Made by a program: the position numbers and the translations under genes | Shown here: piece after piece, positions 1-7,599 of the stretch | Layout of the letters: every line of letters starts with the position of its first letter | Position numbering within the stretch: position 1 is the stretch's first letter | DNA from: Gammaproteobacteria bacterium | Lineage (GTDB): Bacteria > Pseudomonadota > Gammaproteobacteria > Magnimaribacterales > AG-339-G14 | Assembly (NCBI GenBank): GCA_002689405.1 | Contig: NZFZ01000049.1 | Span: 44,905 to 58,605 of the forward strand | DNA: 13,701 nucleotides | Reading direction: 5' to 3' | The notes under the pieces: model-generated | The model's input: only the letters and a program-made list of their open reading frames with translations | The model's database searches: none | Told to the model about the DNA's origin: nothing

Positions 1-372
1 AACATTTTCTGCAAGTTCACTAATAGATTGTTCTGAATATTTCAGGAGAGGTACATCAAATAAACTTAAAACGTTTTTGATGCCATTAACTTTCTTAAGA
101 TCTTCAACAAGATTTTTTAAAAGGGAGATGGTTTCAATAGTAAAAATATCTTTATTAGGTGTAAAAGCAATTACGAGAAAATCAGAAGAGCCATATTTTC
201 TTGAATTTTCTCGATACGTCTTTAAATCAGGATCGTTATCTAGAAGCAAAGTATCTGATGATGCATCTAATTGAAACTTAGGAAGTCCTAAAAGACTTAT
301 TAAAGATAATACGCTTAGGAAAAAGATAAAAAGTTTTGACTTATCTACTAAAAAATTAAAAAAAATATTCAT
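1..372 (-). CDS. RND/MMPL-type exporter, N-terminal fragment (cut by window edge)
   Basis: Reading the minus strand from ATG at 372-370 gives 124 uninterrupted codons to the window edge, so only the N-terminus is visible. A hydrophobic helix at about residues 13-30 is followed by a soluble stretch. Its motifs DASSDTLLLDNDPDLKTY (36-53), SSDFLVIAFTP (62-72) and LFDVPLL (104-110) resemble the first periplasmic loop of RND-superfamily exporters of the MMPL/HAE3 kind. The substrate of that family branch is not established. The start ATG overlaps the trhO stop as ATGA, which suggests translational coupling, and there is no Shine-Dalgarno (SD) sequence in front of it. The family call rests on recalled motifs. 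The transmembrane core that would prove it lies outside the window. Confidence 0.75.
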   Translation of the reverse strand, partial: MNIFFNFLVDKSKLFIFFLSVLSLISLLGLPKFQLDASSDTLLLDNDPDLKTYRENSRKYGSSDFLVIAFTPNKDIFTIETISLLKNLVEDLKKVNGIKNVLSLFDVPLLKYSEQSISELAENV

Positions 373-1238
373 GATTTGTTCATGTCAAATTGTTTTTGAC
401 GTTCTGCGTATCTAATTCTATCTGATTCAGATTTTTCAAAAAAACAATTATGACAAGAAATACCTTTTTTATATTCGCTTCTTTTTAAATCTTCCTCAGA
501 AAGAGGTCTCCTGCAAGCATAGCATTGTTTAAAATTTCCAGGTGCAAGATCCTTTGTAACCGTAACTCTTTCATCAAAAACAAAGCAATCTCCTTGCCAA
601 GATGATTTATCCTTGGATTCTGACAGAAAATTTAATATCCCACCCTGAAGTTGATAAATATCTGTCAATCCTTCTTCTTCAAACGAATGCAATGCCTTTT
701 CGCAACGAATCCCGCCAGTACAAAAAATCCCAATATTTTTATCCTCGAATTTTTTTTTATTTTTCTTTAGAAAATATTTAAATTCTCTAAAATTTTTTGT
801 GTCTGGAGAAATAGAATTTTTGAAAGTTCCTACCTTATTTTCATAGTCATTTCTTAAGTCAATAATAATGTTCTTTGAATCATGAACAAAGTTGAGCCAT
901 TCCGATGGCGTAAGATATTTTCCTTTGTGATTATAGGATTTTCCATTGGTGCCCGATGGTACAAGCTCTTTTCTTTTTTTAATTTTTAATCTTTTAAAAG
1001 GTGATGTTTTTGAAGAAGAAAATCGGAACTCTATGTCACCAACTAAGTTATTTAAATATAAATTTAGATCTTCTAAAGCTTTATCTTTATCAGAAGAAAC
1101 AGTGGCATTAATTCCCTCTGGAGTAAGGATAATAGTTCCTTTTATTTGTCTTTTAATGCAATGATCTCTTAAATCATCTTCTAATTCCTGATATTTAGGA
1201 AATTCAAAACATTTATAAAAAGTTCCTATCTTGAACAC
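369..1238 (-). CDS. trhO: TrhO (YceA-family) tRNA uridine-34 5-hydroxylase, rhodanese domain
   Basis: TrhO enzymes hydroxylate uridine 34 of certain tRNAs, the first step towards 5-alkoxyuridine wobble modifications; they are cytoplasmic. With the GTG start the protein is 289 residues. An N-terminal acylphosphatase-like region contains FYKCFEF and TPEGINATVS. A rhodanese domain follows, with the active loop CTGGIRCEKA (catalytic Cys about residue 173), and then WQGDCFVFDERV. A C-terminal Cys cluster CYAC...CHNC (239, 242, 262, 265) probably binds zinc. The start is uncertain. A TTG at 1274-1272 extends the frame by 12 residues but overlaps bolA by 22 bases. The GTG at 1238-1236 places the start nearer the family's conserved TFYK. 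Neither has a good SD. It lies directly after bolA and its stop overlaps the exporter start, so it is very likely cotranscribed. Confidence 0.93.
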   Translation of the reverse strand: MFKIGTFYKCFEFPKYQELEDDLRDHCIKRQIKGTIILTPEGINATVSSDKDKALEDLNLYLNNLVGDIEFRFSSSKTSPFKRLKIKKRKELVPSGTNGKSYNHKGKYLTPSEWLNFVHDSKNIIIDLRNDYENKVGTFKNSISPDTKNFREFKYFLKKNKKKFEDKNIGIFCTGGIRCEKALHSFEEEGLTDIYQLQGGILNFLSESKDKSSWQGDCFVFDERVTVTKDLAPGNFKQCYACRRPLSEEDLKRSEYKKGISCHNCFFEKSESDRIRYAERQKQFDMNKS

Positions 1239-1252
1239 GAGATATTTTAAAG

Positions 1253-1558
1253 TTAACTGGATCCACCCAAACAATCAGGGGAATCTGAACTGGATTGATT
1301 GTTACTCTCCCATTCAGTTTTAGTGAAAGGATGAATTGCTATTGCATGAATAAGTTTCATTTCATCACTAAGTACTTTATAAATTAATTGGTGTCTTTGA
1401 ACCGGTCGTAAATTCTCAAATTCATCAGATACAACCGTTACCTTGAAATGTGATTCAGCTCCATCTGGAACATTGTGATTGGGACTTTCGTTTATAACTT
1501 CTACAAAAAGAGATGATATTTCAGTTTTTAACTTTTCTTCTATATTATCTTTAATCAT
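1253..1558 (-). CDS. bolA: BolA family protein
   Basis: This 101-residue protein is close in length and pattern to E. coli BolA. It has ESPNHNVPDGAESHFKV (24-40), VSDEF, VQRHQLIY, the helix end with IHAIAIHPFT, and TEW. Even the C-terminal Ser-Pro-Asp-Cys-Leu-Gly tail echoes the E. coli Ser-Pro-Pro-Cys-Arg-Gly tail, which favours BolA proper over the shorter IbaG/YrbA type. BolA proteins partner monothiol glutaredoxins in Fe-S cluster handling and affect morphology and stress responses; the conserved His is a cluster ligand in such complexes. ATG at 1558 lies 2 bases after the stop of the upstream symporter gene, so it is almost certainly in the same transcript. trhO follows at once. Confidence 0.94.
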   Translation of the reverse strand: MIKDNIEEKLKTEISSLFVEVINESPNHNVPDGAESHFKVTVVSDEFENLRPVQRHQLIYKVLSDEMKLIHAIAIHPFTKTEWESNNQSSSDSPDCLGGSS

Positions 1559-1560
1559 TT

Positions 1561-2988
1561 TTACTGAGAATTATCTGCGTAGTTTAATTCATTTAGTTTG
1601 TCTTGATGACTTTCTTTGGTAGTTGTTACAAAAGAAATAGTAAATAATGATATTGCCCATAAAATGACTGAAGCAGTTACTGCTGTAATACCGAAGGTAA
1701 ATAAAACTTCAGGATCGACCTTTCCTGGAACTGCATTTTCTGGCCATGCAGCAAAAGTCAAAATCATCCCCGCCACAAAAGCGCCTGCTCCGCTCATACA
1801 TTTTTGTGCAAATGATCTTGCTGCCAGAAGTGTTCCTTCCATTCTTCTTCCGGTTTTGATTTCAACTTCTTCCACAGTGTCCCAAACCATTGAGTTAAGA
1901 GTTGTAAAAGAAATTACAGAGGTGGCAACTCCAATAAAATGAAAAACTAAAACTCCGGCAAGAACAATAGGAGATCCATTTTCTGGTAACAAGCCTAGAA
2001 GCCTTAGAACAATTATTCCATTTTCTACAGTTAGGGAAATTGCAAATAAGACTAATGCTCCATTTTTTTTACCAAACCTATTGGCTAAAAATGGAGATAC
2101 CACAATACCTACAAGAGGAGCTAAAAATAAGCTTAATCCAATTGTAAGTATATTGAGAGGGGTAAATTCCCAAAAAAAACTATAGTAATAAAGAGTTAAA
2201 TTGGTGGCAATTCCACTTGCTACACCCATCATAATCATTGCAATGAACAGAATTATATAGTTTCTGCTAACAGTCATAGTTTCGTATAATTCTCTAAGAA
2301 TTATCCCTAAAGTTTTTCTTTCTATTTCAGGAGCATGGAGATCTTTAATATGTCTGTGAGTACCTGTAGCTGTTACCACAATTGCAATGAACATTATTGG
2401 ACTACAAACAAGACCATAAGTTATCCAAGTTTCAGCAACGAATCTTGCATCTTGGGTACCTGTAAGAGTGCTGTAGACAACAAATATCCATAAGGAGTTC
2501 CAAACTGCTAATCCGCCCCACCAACCAAACCAATATCGATAAGATAAAAGAGAACTTCTTTCTACATAATCCTTTGAAAGCTCTGGCCCTAAAGCATTAC
2601 TTGGAATTTCATAAATTGTAATTGCTGTTCTTATAAAAGCACCCACAATCAACAAAAACCAAAACAGTTCCATTTGACTCGTATTCTCTGGAGGATCCCA
2701 AATTAAAAAAAAGGAAACTGCAACAGGAATGGCGGAACCATACATCCAAGGGTGCCTTCTTCCCCATTTTGATTGGGTTTTATCAGAAAAATACCCAATC
2801 AAGGGGTCGGATATAGCATCAATTACGAGCATTAATAATATTGCTAATCCTGCTAGATTTGGTGCTAATCCAAAAACTTGAACGTAAACAAATAATAAAA
2901 AATAATTAAACGCATTATCTTTTATCCCATATGCTAGAGATCCAAACCCATAAAAGAATTTGGTAAGGAAAGGTAATTTTTTTCTCAT
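1561..2988 (-). CDS. GPH-type MFS symporter (MelB-like), copy 1
   Basis: A 475-residue inner-membrane protein with about 12 hydrophobic segments. It belongs to the glycoside-pentoside-hexuronide:cation symporter family, which takes up sugars and related solutes with Na+ or H+. DAISDPLIGYFSDK (57-70) followed by WGRRHP (75-80) matches the MelB helix II/loop motif, and D57 and D61 correspond to the MelB cation-site Asp pair. Other family signatures are ALGPELSKDY, THRHIKDLH and GRRMEGTLLAA. It shares all of these with the second symporter encoded at 6087-7532. The gene follows the DUF3604 gene after 85 bases, the only long spacer in the run, so it may have its own promoter. ATG at 2988 has no SD. 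The substrate cannot be read from the sequence. Confidence 0.9.
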   Translation of the reverse strand: MRKKLPFLTKFFYGFGSLAYGIKDNAFNYFLLFVYVQVFGLAPNLAGLAILLMLVIDAISDPLIGYFSDKTQSKWGRRHPWMYGSAIPVAVSFFLIWDPPENTSQMELFWFLLIVGAFIRTAITIYEIPSNALGPELSKDYVERSSLLSYRYWFGWWGGLAVWNSLWIFVVYSTLTGTQDARFVAETWITYGLVCSPIMFIAIVVTATGTHRHIKDLHAPEIERKTLGIILRELYETMTVSRNYIILFIAMIMMGVASGIATNLTLYYYSFFWEFTPLNILTIGLSLFLAPLVGIVVSPFLANRFGKKNGALVLFAISLTVENGIIVLRLLGLLPENGSPIVLAGVLVFHFIGVATSVISFTTLNSMVWDTVEEVEIKTGRRMEGTLLAARSFAQKCMSGAGAFVAGMILTFAAWPENAVPGKVDPEVLFTFGITAVTASVILWAISLFTISFVTTTKESHQDKLNELNYADNSQ

Positions 2989-3073
2989 TTAATAAATCTA
3001 ATGAATTATTAATTAAGTATTACATACTTCTTTAGAATTTTTCCTGTTGGTAGTATGAATTTTTATTTAAAAA
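2989..3073 (-). promoter_or_regulatory. 85-base spacer with a short inverted repeat
   Basis: This is the only sizeable gap in the seven-gene minus-strand run. It contains AAGTAT-TAC-ATACTT at 3015-3029, a perfect 6-base inverted repeat with a 3-base centre. It lacks a following T-run on the minus strand, so it does not look like an intrinsic terminator. It could be an operator, a processing site or chance in AT-rich DNA. A minus-strand promoter for the downstream symporter, bolA, trhO and exporter genes may lie here, but I could not pick a convincing -35/-10 pair. Confidence 0.3.
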
Positions 3074-5311
3074 TTATCGATAGTTTACATAAATTGGGGA
3101 AGACCATGCTCTTTCTTCAGACATCATCGTGCAATTGTCTTCTCTAGAAGTTTTGTAACTTCCATAACAAATGTTCACTTTTTTACAGTTACCCTGTTCA
3201 TCGAAATCACATCTTAAGTTGCCAGCATTTATTCTAAGTGACGGCTCCTCAATTGCTCGAACGTAATAAACTGAATCTCTTTTATCTGATGAATAATCTT
3301 CATCCGAAAAACGAACTCGACAACCATTTCCTTCTTTAGGACAATCTATTGTTTTCCAGGGATCCAAGATTAATTTATCGATATCTTCATTATTTGAATT
3401 CTGAGGAGTAATTTTTATTACTTCAATTCTAGTTATTAAATTCCTCTCTTCAGAGGGGTTATAACATTCGTTTTTACACAAAGTTTTAATTTTTTCGCTG
3501 GAAAGATTTCCTAGCTTATAATCGGGACACCCAGGTTTTTGCTTGAAAGACCCCAAGGCTTTGACTTCAAAAACTGGATTTTCTTTTTTTGAAGTTTCGG
3601 TTCCCATTGGAAGAGTTTCTGTTGTATCTATCAAATTAAACCAAAGCAGAATTCTTGGTCCACTGGTGGCATAAGTTTCCCTTCTTTTGAAACTATCCCA
3701 AATTCCCTCTCTTGATCTATTTTCTACATGAACTGCGGCCAAGCCTCCTGTTGTAAAAAAAGATGACTGTCTGATTGGTTCCCATAATGAAAATGGATCT
3801 GGGATATCAAGTTCTTCTAAATTAACCTTTCTAGGTTGATCGGATTTTTCCTCTTGAAGAATTAAGTTGTCTTCAACAAATTTTAAAGTTGGACCATTTG
3901 CTTCGGTTGTAACCATTCTATCGATTGGCTTATAACCCGTTCCTGGTCTTGATCGATGATTATCACTTGATGCAATAAAACCAAATTTGAATCTCTGTTC
4001 TATCCCGTCTTCAGAATTTCTCAAAGCTAGAGCATATTGGGCGGAACCTCTGGGTCGATAATTGAAAGCAGGAATAAAACAATCTTTGCATTGTCCAGAA
4101 TCTAACCATTCTTCTGGGGTGACACCTTTTACAGCAAACTTTCCAGATAAGCCTCCCTCGATGTATAACTGTCTTGCTAATGCAGCTCTTTTATCGCAAA
4201 TTGCTTTACTGTTTTGATTTTCAAGGCATCTTTCCTTGATAATTTCTCCAGCTTGCCAACAAGATGGTAAGTAATTCTCAGAAGGCTCTGGACAGAACTG
4301 AACGTTGTTTTCTGTAAGGCTAGCAGTCCATGGTCGATATTCTTCAGAATTGCCATGTCCTGACATGATTTCAAATGAAATTTGTTTATCAGAATTATTG
4401 TGTTCATTGGATAATTGTTTGTCCCAGCTTGATTCACTAGGCGTATAAAAACCCCAAGTATTTCCATGAGGTATGACAATGGAGTCGGATTCTATATTAT
4501 CTAACGCGCTAAAAAGATCTTTTGGAGTTAACGCTGAAAAGTAACAAGAATTGTTAGCATTATATAAATCATCATCGCAATTTTCAGTTTTTACTATGTG
4601 CTCACTAAATGTAATTAAATCTGCATATCTATTTCTATTTTTAAAATCAACTAGTGCCATAGATAGCATATTCGATCTCACAACTGGCAATCTATCTACA
4701 CTTCGCATTCCATCGGTAGCTACCCCGCCGGAGCCAATAGGCATCACAGGCAAAGATTCTTCGTCTGTTTCCAAGAACATGACATTTTTATGCCCATAAT
4801 GATTTTCTTTATTAGGATCAATTTGAGTCCATTCAAAACCTAGAAAAGAAATCAAATCGGGAGTTTCGCTATTTTCATGGATTGCATTACATTGTCTTAC
4901 CGCTTTTTTTGCTTCCATCCACTTTGTTGGAGTAGCAGCTTCCGCATGATCAGAAATTACCCAAAAATCCATTGCAGAACAAAATCTTGCGTAATCACAT
5001 GCGTCTGATACAGGATGAGGACCCTCGCCATTATTTAAAGGTAGACTCCATAGAAAAGCATCAGAAGAATAAGTTGAGTGAACATGAGTATCGCCAAACA
5101 GAATTTGTTTATTCGATGGGTTGTGTTCTAGTTGAGATTGTATCTTTTTAGTTAAAAATTCCTTTGGATAGGAAGAATTAATATTAGGTTCAGCTTTTTC
5201 AAGAACTCCAAAAAAACCAAAATAAAAAGCTAACAAATAAATACTTATTATTGATGCTATCGCAAGCATAGTTCCAAAAACCCAAAAAATAACTTTCAGA
5301 ATTAAATTCAA
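3074..5311 (-). CDS. Membrane-anchored DUF3604 (PHP-like) protein
   Basis: A 745-residue protein of the DUF3604 family, whose members resemble PHP metal-dependent phosphoesterases; the true reaction is unknown. An N-terminal hydrophobic helix (about 7-34) after a single Lys suggests an inner-membrane anchor or uncleaved signal with the body in the periplasm. Candidate metal ligands are D74, H76 and H78 in FGDTHVHSTYS, D121-H122 in ISDHAE, E160, H174, H282 (PHGNT), H319 (SGHGN), and D450 and H452 in SSDNHRSRPG. It contains 20 cysteines, all after the anchor, consistent with disulfides in the periplasm. The start is TTG at 5311-5309, chosen because GGAG lies six bases before it and it overlaps the rhomboid stop as TTGA. 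The next in-frame Met, residue 15, would break the anchor. Symporter genes on both sides suggest a role in processing an imported compound. Confidence 0.9.
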   Translation of the reverse strand: MNLILKVIFWVFGTMLAIASIISIYLLAFYFGFFGVLEKAEPNINSSYPKEFLTKKIQSQLEHNPSNKQILFGDTHVHSTYSSDAFLWSLPLNNGEGPHPVSDACDYARFCSAMDFWVISDHAEAATPTKWMEAKKAVRQCNAIHENSETPDLISFLGFEWTQIDPNKENHYGHKNVMFLETDEESLPVMPIGSGGVATDGMRSVDRLPVVRSNMLSMALVDFKNRNRYADLITFSEHIVKTENCDDDLYNANNSCYFSALTPKDLFSALDNIESDSIVIPHGNTWGFYTPSESSWDKQLSNEHNNSDKQISFEIMSGHGNSEEYRPWTASLTENNVQFCPEPSENYLPSCWQAGEIIKERCLENQNSKAICDKRAALARQLYIEGGLSGKFAVKGVTPEEWLDSGQCKDCFIPAFNYRPRGSAQYALALRNSEDGIEQRFKFGFIASSDNHRSRPGTGYKPIDRMVTTEANGPTLKFVEDNLILQEEKSDQPRKVNLEELDIPDPFSLWEPIRQSSFFTTGGLAAVHVENRSREGIWDSFKRRETYATSGPRILLWFNLIDTTETLPMGTETSKKENPVFEVKALGSFKQKPGCPDYKLGNLSSEKIKTLCKNECYNPSEERNLITRIEVIKITPQNSNNEDIDKLILDPWKTIDCPKEGNGCRVRFSDEDYSSDKRDSVYYVRAIEEPSLRINAGNLRCDFDEQGNCKKVNICYGSYKTSREDNCTMMSEERAWSSPIYVNYR

Positions 5312-6084
5312 TGTTTTCTCCGATTCATTTCTTCTTCTGATTTTTTTATGAAATCTAGCACGACACTGTCATTTTTTTGAAATGAAAATTCTTTAGAGTT
5401 TTTATTGAAAACTTGCCATGATGAAGTGTTTTGTTCATGAAACAATTTTACATTTTTATTTTTAAAGAAAGGGATTAAGATCATTCCTGCTAAAAAACCT
5501 CCAATGTGTGCAAAATAGGCTGTTCCACCCTCCATATCTATAGATCCCGGAATACTGAAGAATTGCAAGATAAGCCAAAAACCTAAAACCAAAAAAGCAG
5601 GTACTCTTATCATTTGAATGATTATGATAATAAATACCAAACACTTTACATTAGCTTTAGGAAATAGCATTAGATAGGCCCCTAAAACACCGGCTATTGC
5701 TCCACTTGCACCTACCATAGGGATTTGAGATGTTGGATCTACTAACCCCTGACACAACGCAGCAATTGTTCCGCAAAGAAGATAAAAAATAATGAATTTT
5801 ACTGTGCCCATAGAGTCTTCTACATTGTCGCCAAAGATCCATAGATAAAGCATGTTGCCAGCAATGTGGAATAGACCACCGTGTAAAAACATAGAGGTAT
5901 AAATAGTGAAAGACGAATAATTTGAAAAAAAATCAGCCGGTATAAAACCAAAATTATAAAAAATTGAAGGATTCATTTGACTTAGGTATTGAAGAATAAA
6001 GACAAAACTACAAAGTCCGATTAGTAAATAAGTCACATAAGGAGTTGAAGAACTCGGATTATCATCCGATATCGGAAAAAACAT
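5308..6084 (-). CDS. Rhomboid family intramembrane serine protease
   Basis: A 258-residue membrane protein with about six hydrophobic segments. Rhomboids cleave other membrane proteins within or beside their transmembrane helices. The signature residues are all present: H73 and N77 in HGGLFHIAGNMLYLWIFG (oxyanion side), the nucleophile S127 in GASGA, and catalytic H193 in FAHIGGFLAGM. A hydrophilic tail of about 50 residues (208-258), probably cytoplasmic, follows the last helix. ATG at 6084 lies 2 bases after the stop of the upstream symporter gene. Its own stop overlaps the TTG start of the DUF3604 gene, so the protease and the single-anchor DUF3604 protein are probably made together. That makes the latter a candidate substrate, though this is inference only. 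Confidence 0.93.
   Translation of the reverse strand: MFFPISDDNPSSSTPYVTYLLIGLCSFVFILQYLSQMNPSIFYNFGFIPADFFSNYSSFTIYTSMFLHGGLFHIAGNMLYLWIFGDNVEDSMGTVKFIIFYLLCGTIAALCQGLVDPTSQIPMVGASGAIAGVLGAYLMLFPKANVKCLVFIIIIIQMIRVPAFLVLGFWLILQFFSIPGSIDMEGGTAYFAHIGGFLAGMILIPFFKNKNVKLFHEQNTSSWQVFNKNSKEFSFQKNDSVVLDFIKKSEEEMNRRKH
5318..5321 (-). promoter_or_regulatory. Shine-Dalgarno GGAG fixing the TTG start of the DUF3604 gene
   Basis: On the minus strand GGAG is followed by AAAACA and then TTG, a six-base spacing. It lies inside the end of the rhomboid gene. It is the main reason for accepting a TTG start, because no ATG is available there. Confidence 0.6.
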
Positions 6085-6086
6085 TT

Positions 6087-7532
6087 TTAGTAGCCTAAAT
6101 CTTTAACTGCAGACTCGTATTCGTCTCTCGTTATTGTATAAAAGTAAATGAAAGTAAGTCCGCCAATATTTAAAATTGGACCAATGATACAAATAAATAT
6201 AACTAAGTTGTTTACTGGCTCTTTCATTTCTTGAATGGTTGCTTCTGTATTACTAAAACCTAAAAATTGAAGAACAAAACCGAGAATGAATACGCCTAAG
6301 CCAGAAAATACTTTTTGAAATAATCCTGGACCAGCAAGAAATAAACCTTCATCTCTTCTTCCAGTTTTTTTCTGCGAATCTTCTACTACATCGAAAACCA
6401 TTGAAATTAATATCACCCATCCCATTACAGATAAAATATCAGTAATGCATTGATGAAAAATCATAATCCACCACAAAGCATTTGATCCATTACTAGGAAA
6501 AGTTTGAGCTTCAAAAAAAGGATCTATTAATCTCAACGTAAAGGGGATGTACGAAATCAATACTGTAGCTGTTAAAGCAAAGAGTGCAATATTCTTTTTT
6601 TCTCTACCTTGGGAAATCACTACGGCAATAATTGCACCAATAATTGCAGAAACACCTCCTGCCAGAGGAAATACCGAAATATCCGAAGGCGTCCATTCCC
6701 AAAAATAAATACTTATATAGTTTCCTACTCCAGTATTTAACCCCAAAAATAAAGCGTAAAGACAGCCTCCAAAAAAAATCATAAGCCAAGACTTATTGGA
6801 TAATGTTTCTAAAACTTCTCTAAAGACTTGTTTTATATCAATATTTAAACTTTCGGGCACAACATGAAGATCTTTTATATGTTTATGAGTGCTTGAAGCC
6901 GCAATAAAACCAAGTACCAAAGTAAGAAAGCCAGCAAAATATGCTAATTTTTCATATCCTTCAGGATTGAGATATGCTCTTGACCCCATATAACTTGATG
7001 TTTCAGGAAGGAAAAACTCCAACATTACAAAGCCCACAAGAATCGCTCCTCCATATCCAAAAAACAAGCCCATCGCGTTTAAAGTATTTCGACGGTCATA
7101 ATCTTTAGTAAGCTCTGGTCCCAAAGCCGCTCTGGGTGTTTCAAAGAAGGTAATTGCAAGTCTTATGCATACTGTCAAAGTTAATAATTTTAAAAATAAA
7201 TAAGTTTGATCATAAGATGAAGGCGGAACAAAGAGTAACCAGATACAAAATGCTAAAGGGAAGATACTGGCATAAATAAAAGGATGTCTCCTACCTAATT
7301 TTGACTTTAATCTATCTGACCAAACACCCACCAAAGGATCAGAAATGGCATCAAAAAAAAGAGAGACTCCAAGCGCAATAGATGCCAAATATGGTTCCAA
7401 GCCTAAAACTTGATTGTAATAAAGTAATACCCAAGTCCCAAAAATAACATTTTTAATTCCAACAACTCCGGAACCAGCTGAATGTAAAAAAAGCGTTAGG
7501 TTAGAAACAACAATGTTCTTATTTTCTGACAT
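6087..7532 (-). CDS. GPH-type MFS symporter (MelB-like), copy 2
   Basis: A 481-residue inner-membrane protein with about 12 hydrophobic segments, paralogous to the symporter at 1561-2988. Shared signatures are DAISDPLVGVWSD (61-73, with the MelB-type Asp pair D61/D65), SKLGRRHP (77-84), ALGPELTKDYDRR, THKHIKDLH and GRRDEGLFLA. The family carries sugars, glycosides or similar solutes with a cation. It is the first gene of the seven-gene minus-strand run, so its promoter must lie in the short divergent spacer at 7533-7599. The downstream rhomboid gene starts 2 bases after its stop. The sequences of the two copies have diverged well beyond these motifs, so they may serve different solutes. Confidence 0.9.
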   Translation of the reverse strand: MSENKNIVVSNLTLFLHSAGSGVVGIKNVIFGTWVLLYYNQVLGLEPYLASIALGVSLFFDAISDPLVGVWSDRLKSKLGRRHPFIYASIFPLAFCIWLLFVPPSSYDQTYLFLKLLTLTVCIRLAITFFETPRAALGPELTKDYDRRNTLNAMGLFFGYGGAILVGFVMLEFFLPETSSYMGSRAYLNPEGYEKLAYFAGFLTLVLGFIAASSTHKHIKDLHVVPESLNIDIKQVFREVLETLSNKSWLMIFFGGCLYALFLGLNTGVGNYISIYFWEWTPSDISVFPLAGGVSAIIGAIIAVVISQGREKKNIALFALTATVLISYIPFTLRLIDPFFEAQTFPSNGSNALWWIMIFHQCITDILSVMGWVILISMVFDVVEDSQKKTGRRDEGLFLAGPGLFQKVFSGLGVFILGFVLQFLGFSNTEATIQEMKEPVNNLVIFICIIGPILNIGGLTFIYFYTITRDEYESAVKDLGY

Positions 7533-7599
7533 TTAAAAATTTTTAAAAATAATATACTCTAGATAAAAGCAATTATGCACTAATACTTAGGGTGAAAAC
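7533..7599. promoter_or_regulatory. Divergent promoter region between symporter 2 and the SDR gene
   Basis: These 67 bases must drive transcription both ways. On the plus strand TATACT at 7553-7558 is a plausible -10 element, without a good -35. AGGGTG at 7589-7594 is a likely ribosome site for the SDR gene. On the minus strand TATATT at 7556-7551 could be the -10 for the symporter run. ATTTTTAAAAAT at 7539-7550 is a perfect 12-base palindrome made only of A and T, and may be chance. Confidence 0.4.

Noticed and set aside
77..274. Open frame of 65 codons on the plus strand
   Set aside because: It lies opposite the exporter fragment, whose protein has clear family motifs; the plus frame has none.
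946..1164. Open frame of 72 codons on the plus strand inside trhO
   Set aside because: Antisense to the conserved N-terminal half of TrhO, with no recognisable domain or ribosome site.
1616..1942. Open frame of 108 codons on the plus strand inside symporter 1
   Set aside because: Antisense to conserved transmembrane helices; its composition is what a reversed membrane-protein gene gives.
4177..4479. Open frame of 100 codons within the DUF3604 gene, same strand, other frame
   Set aside because: Fully contained in a gene with strong motifs on either side; no domain of its own.
7539..7550. Perfect palindrome ATTTTTAAAAAT as an operator
   Set aside because: It is made only of A and T in very AT-rich DNA, so chance is the simpler explanation.
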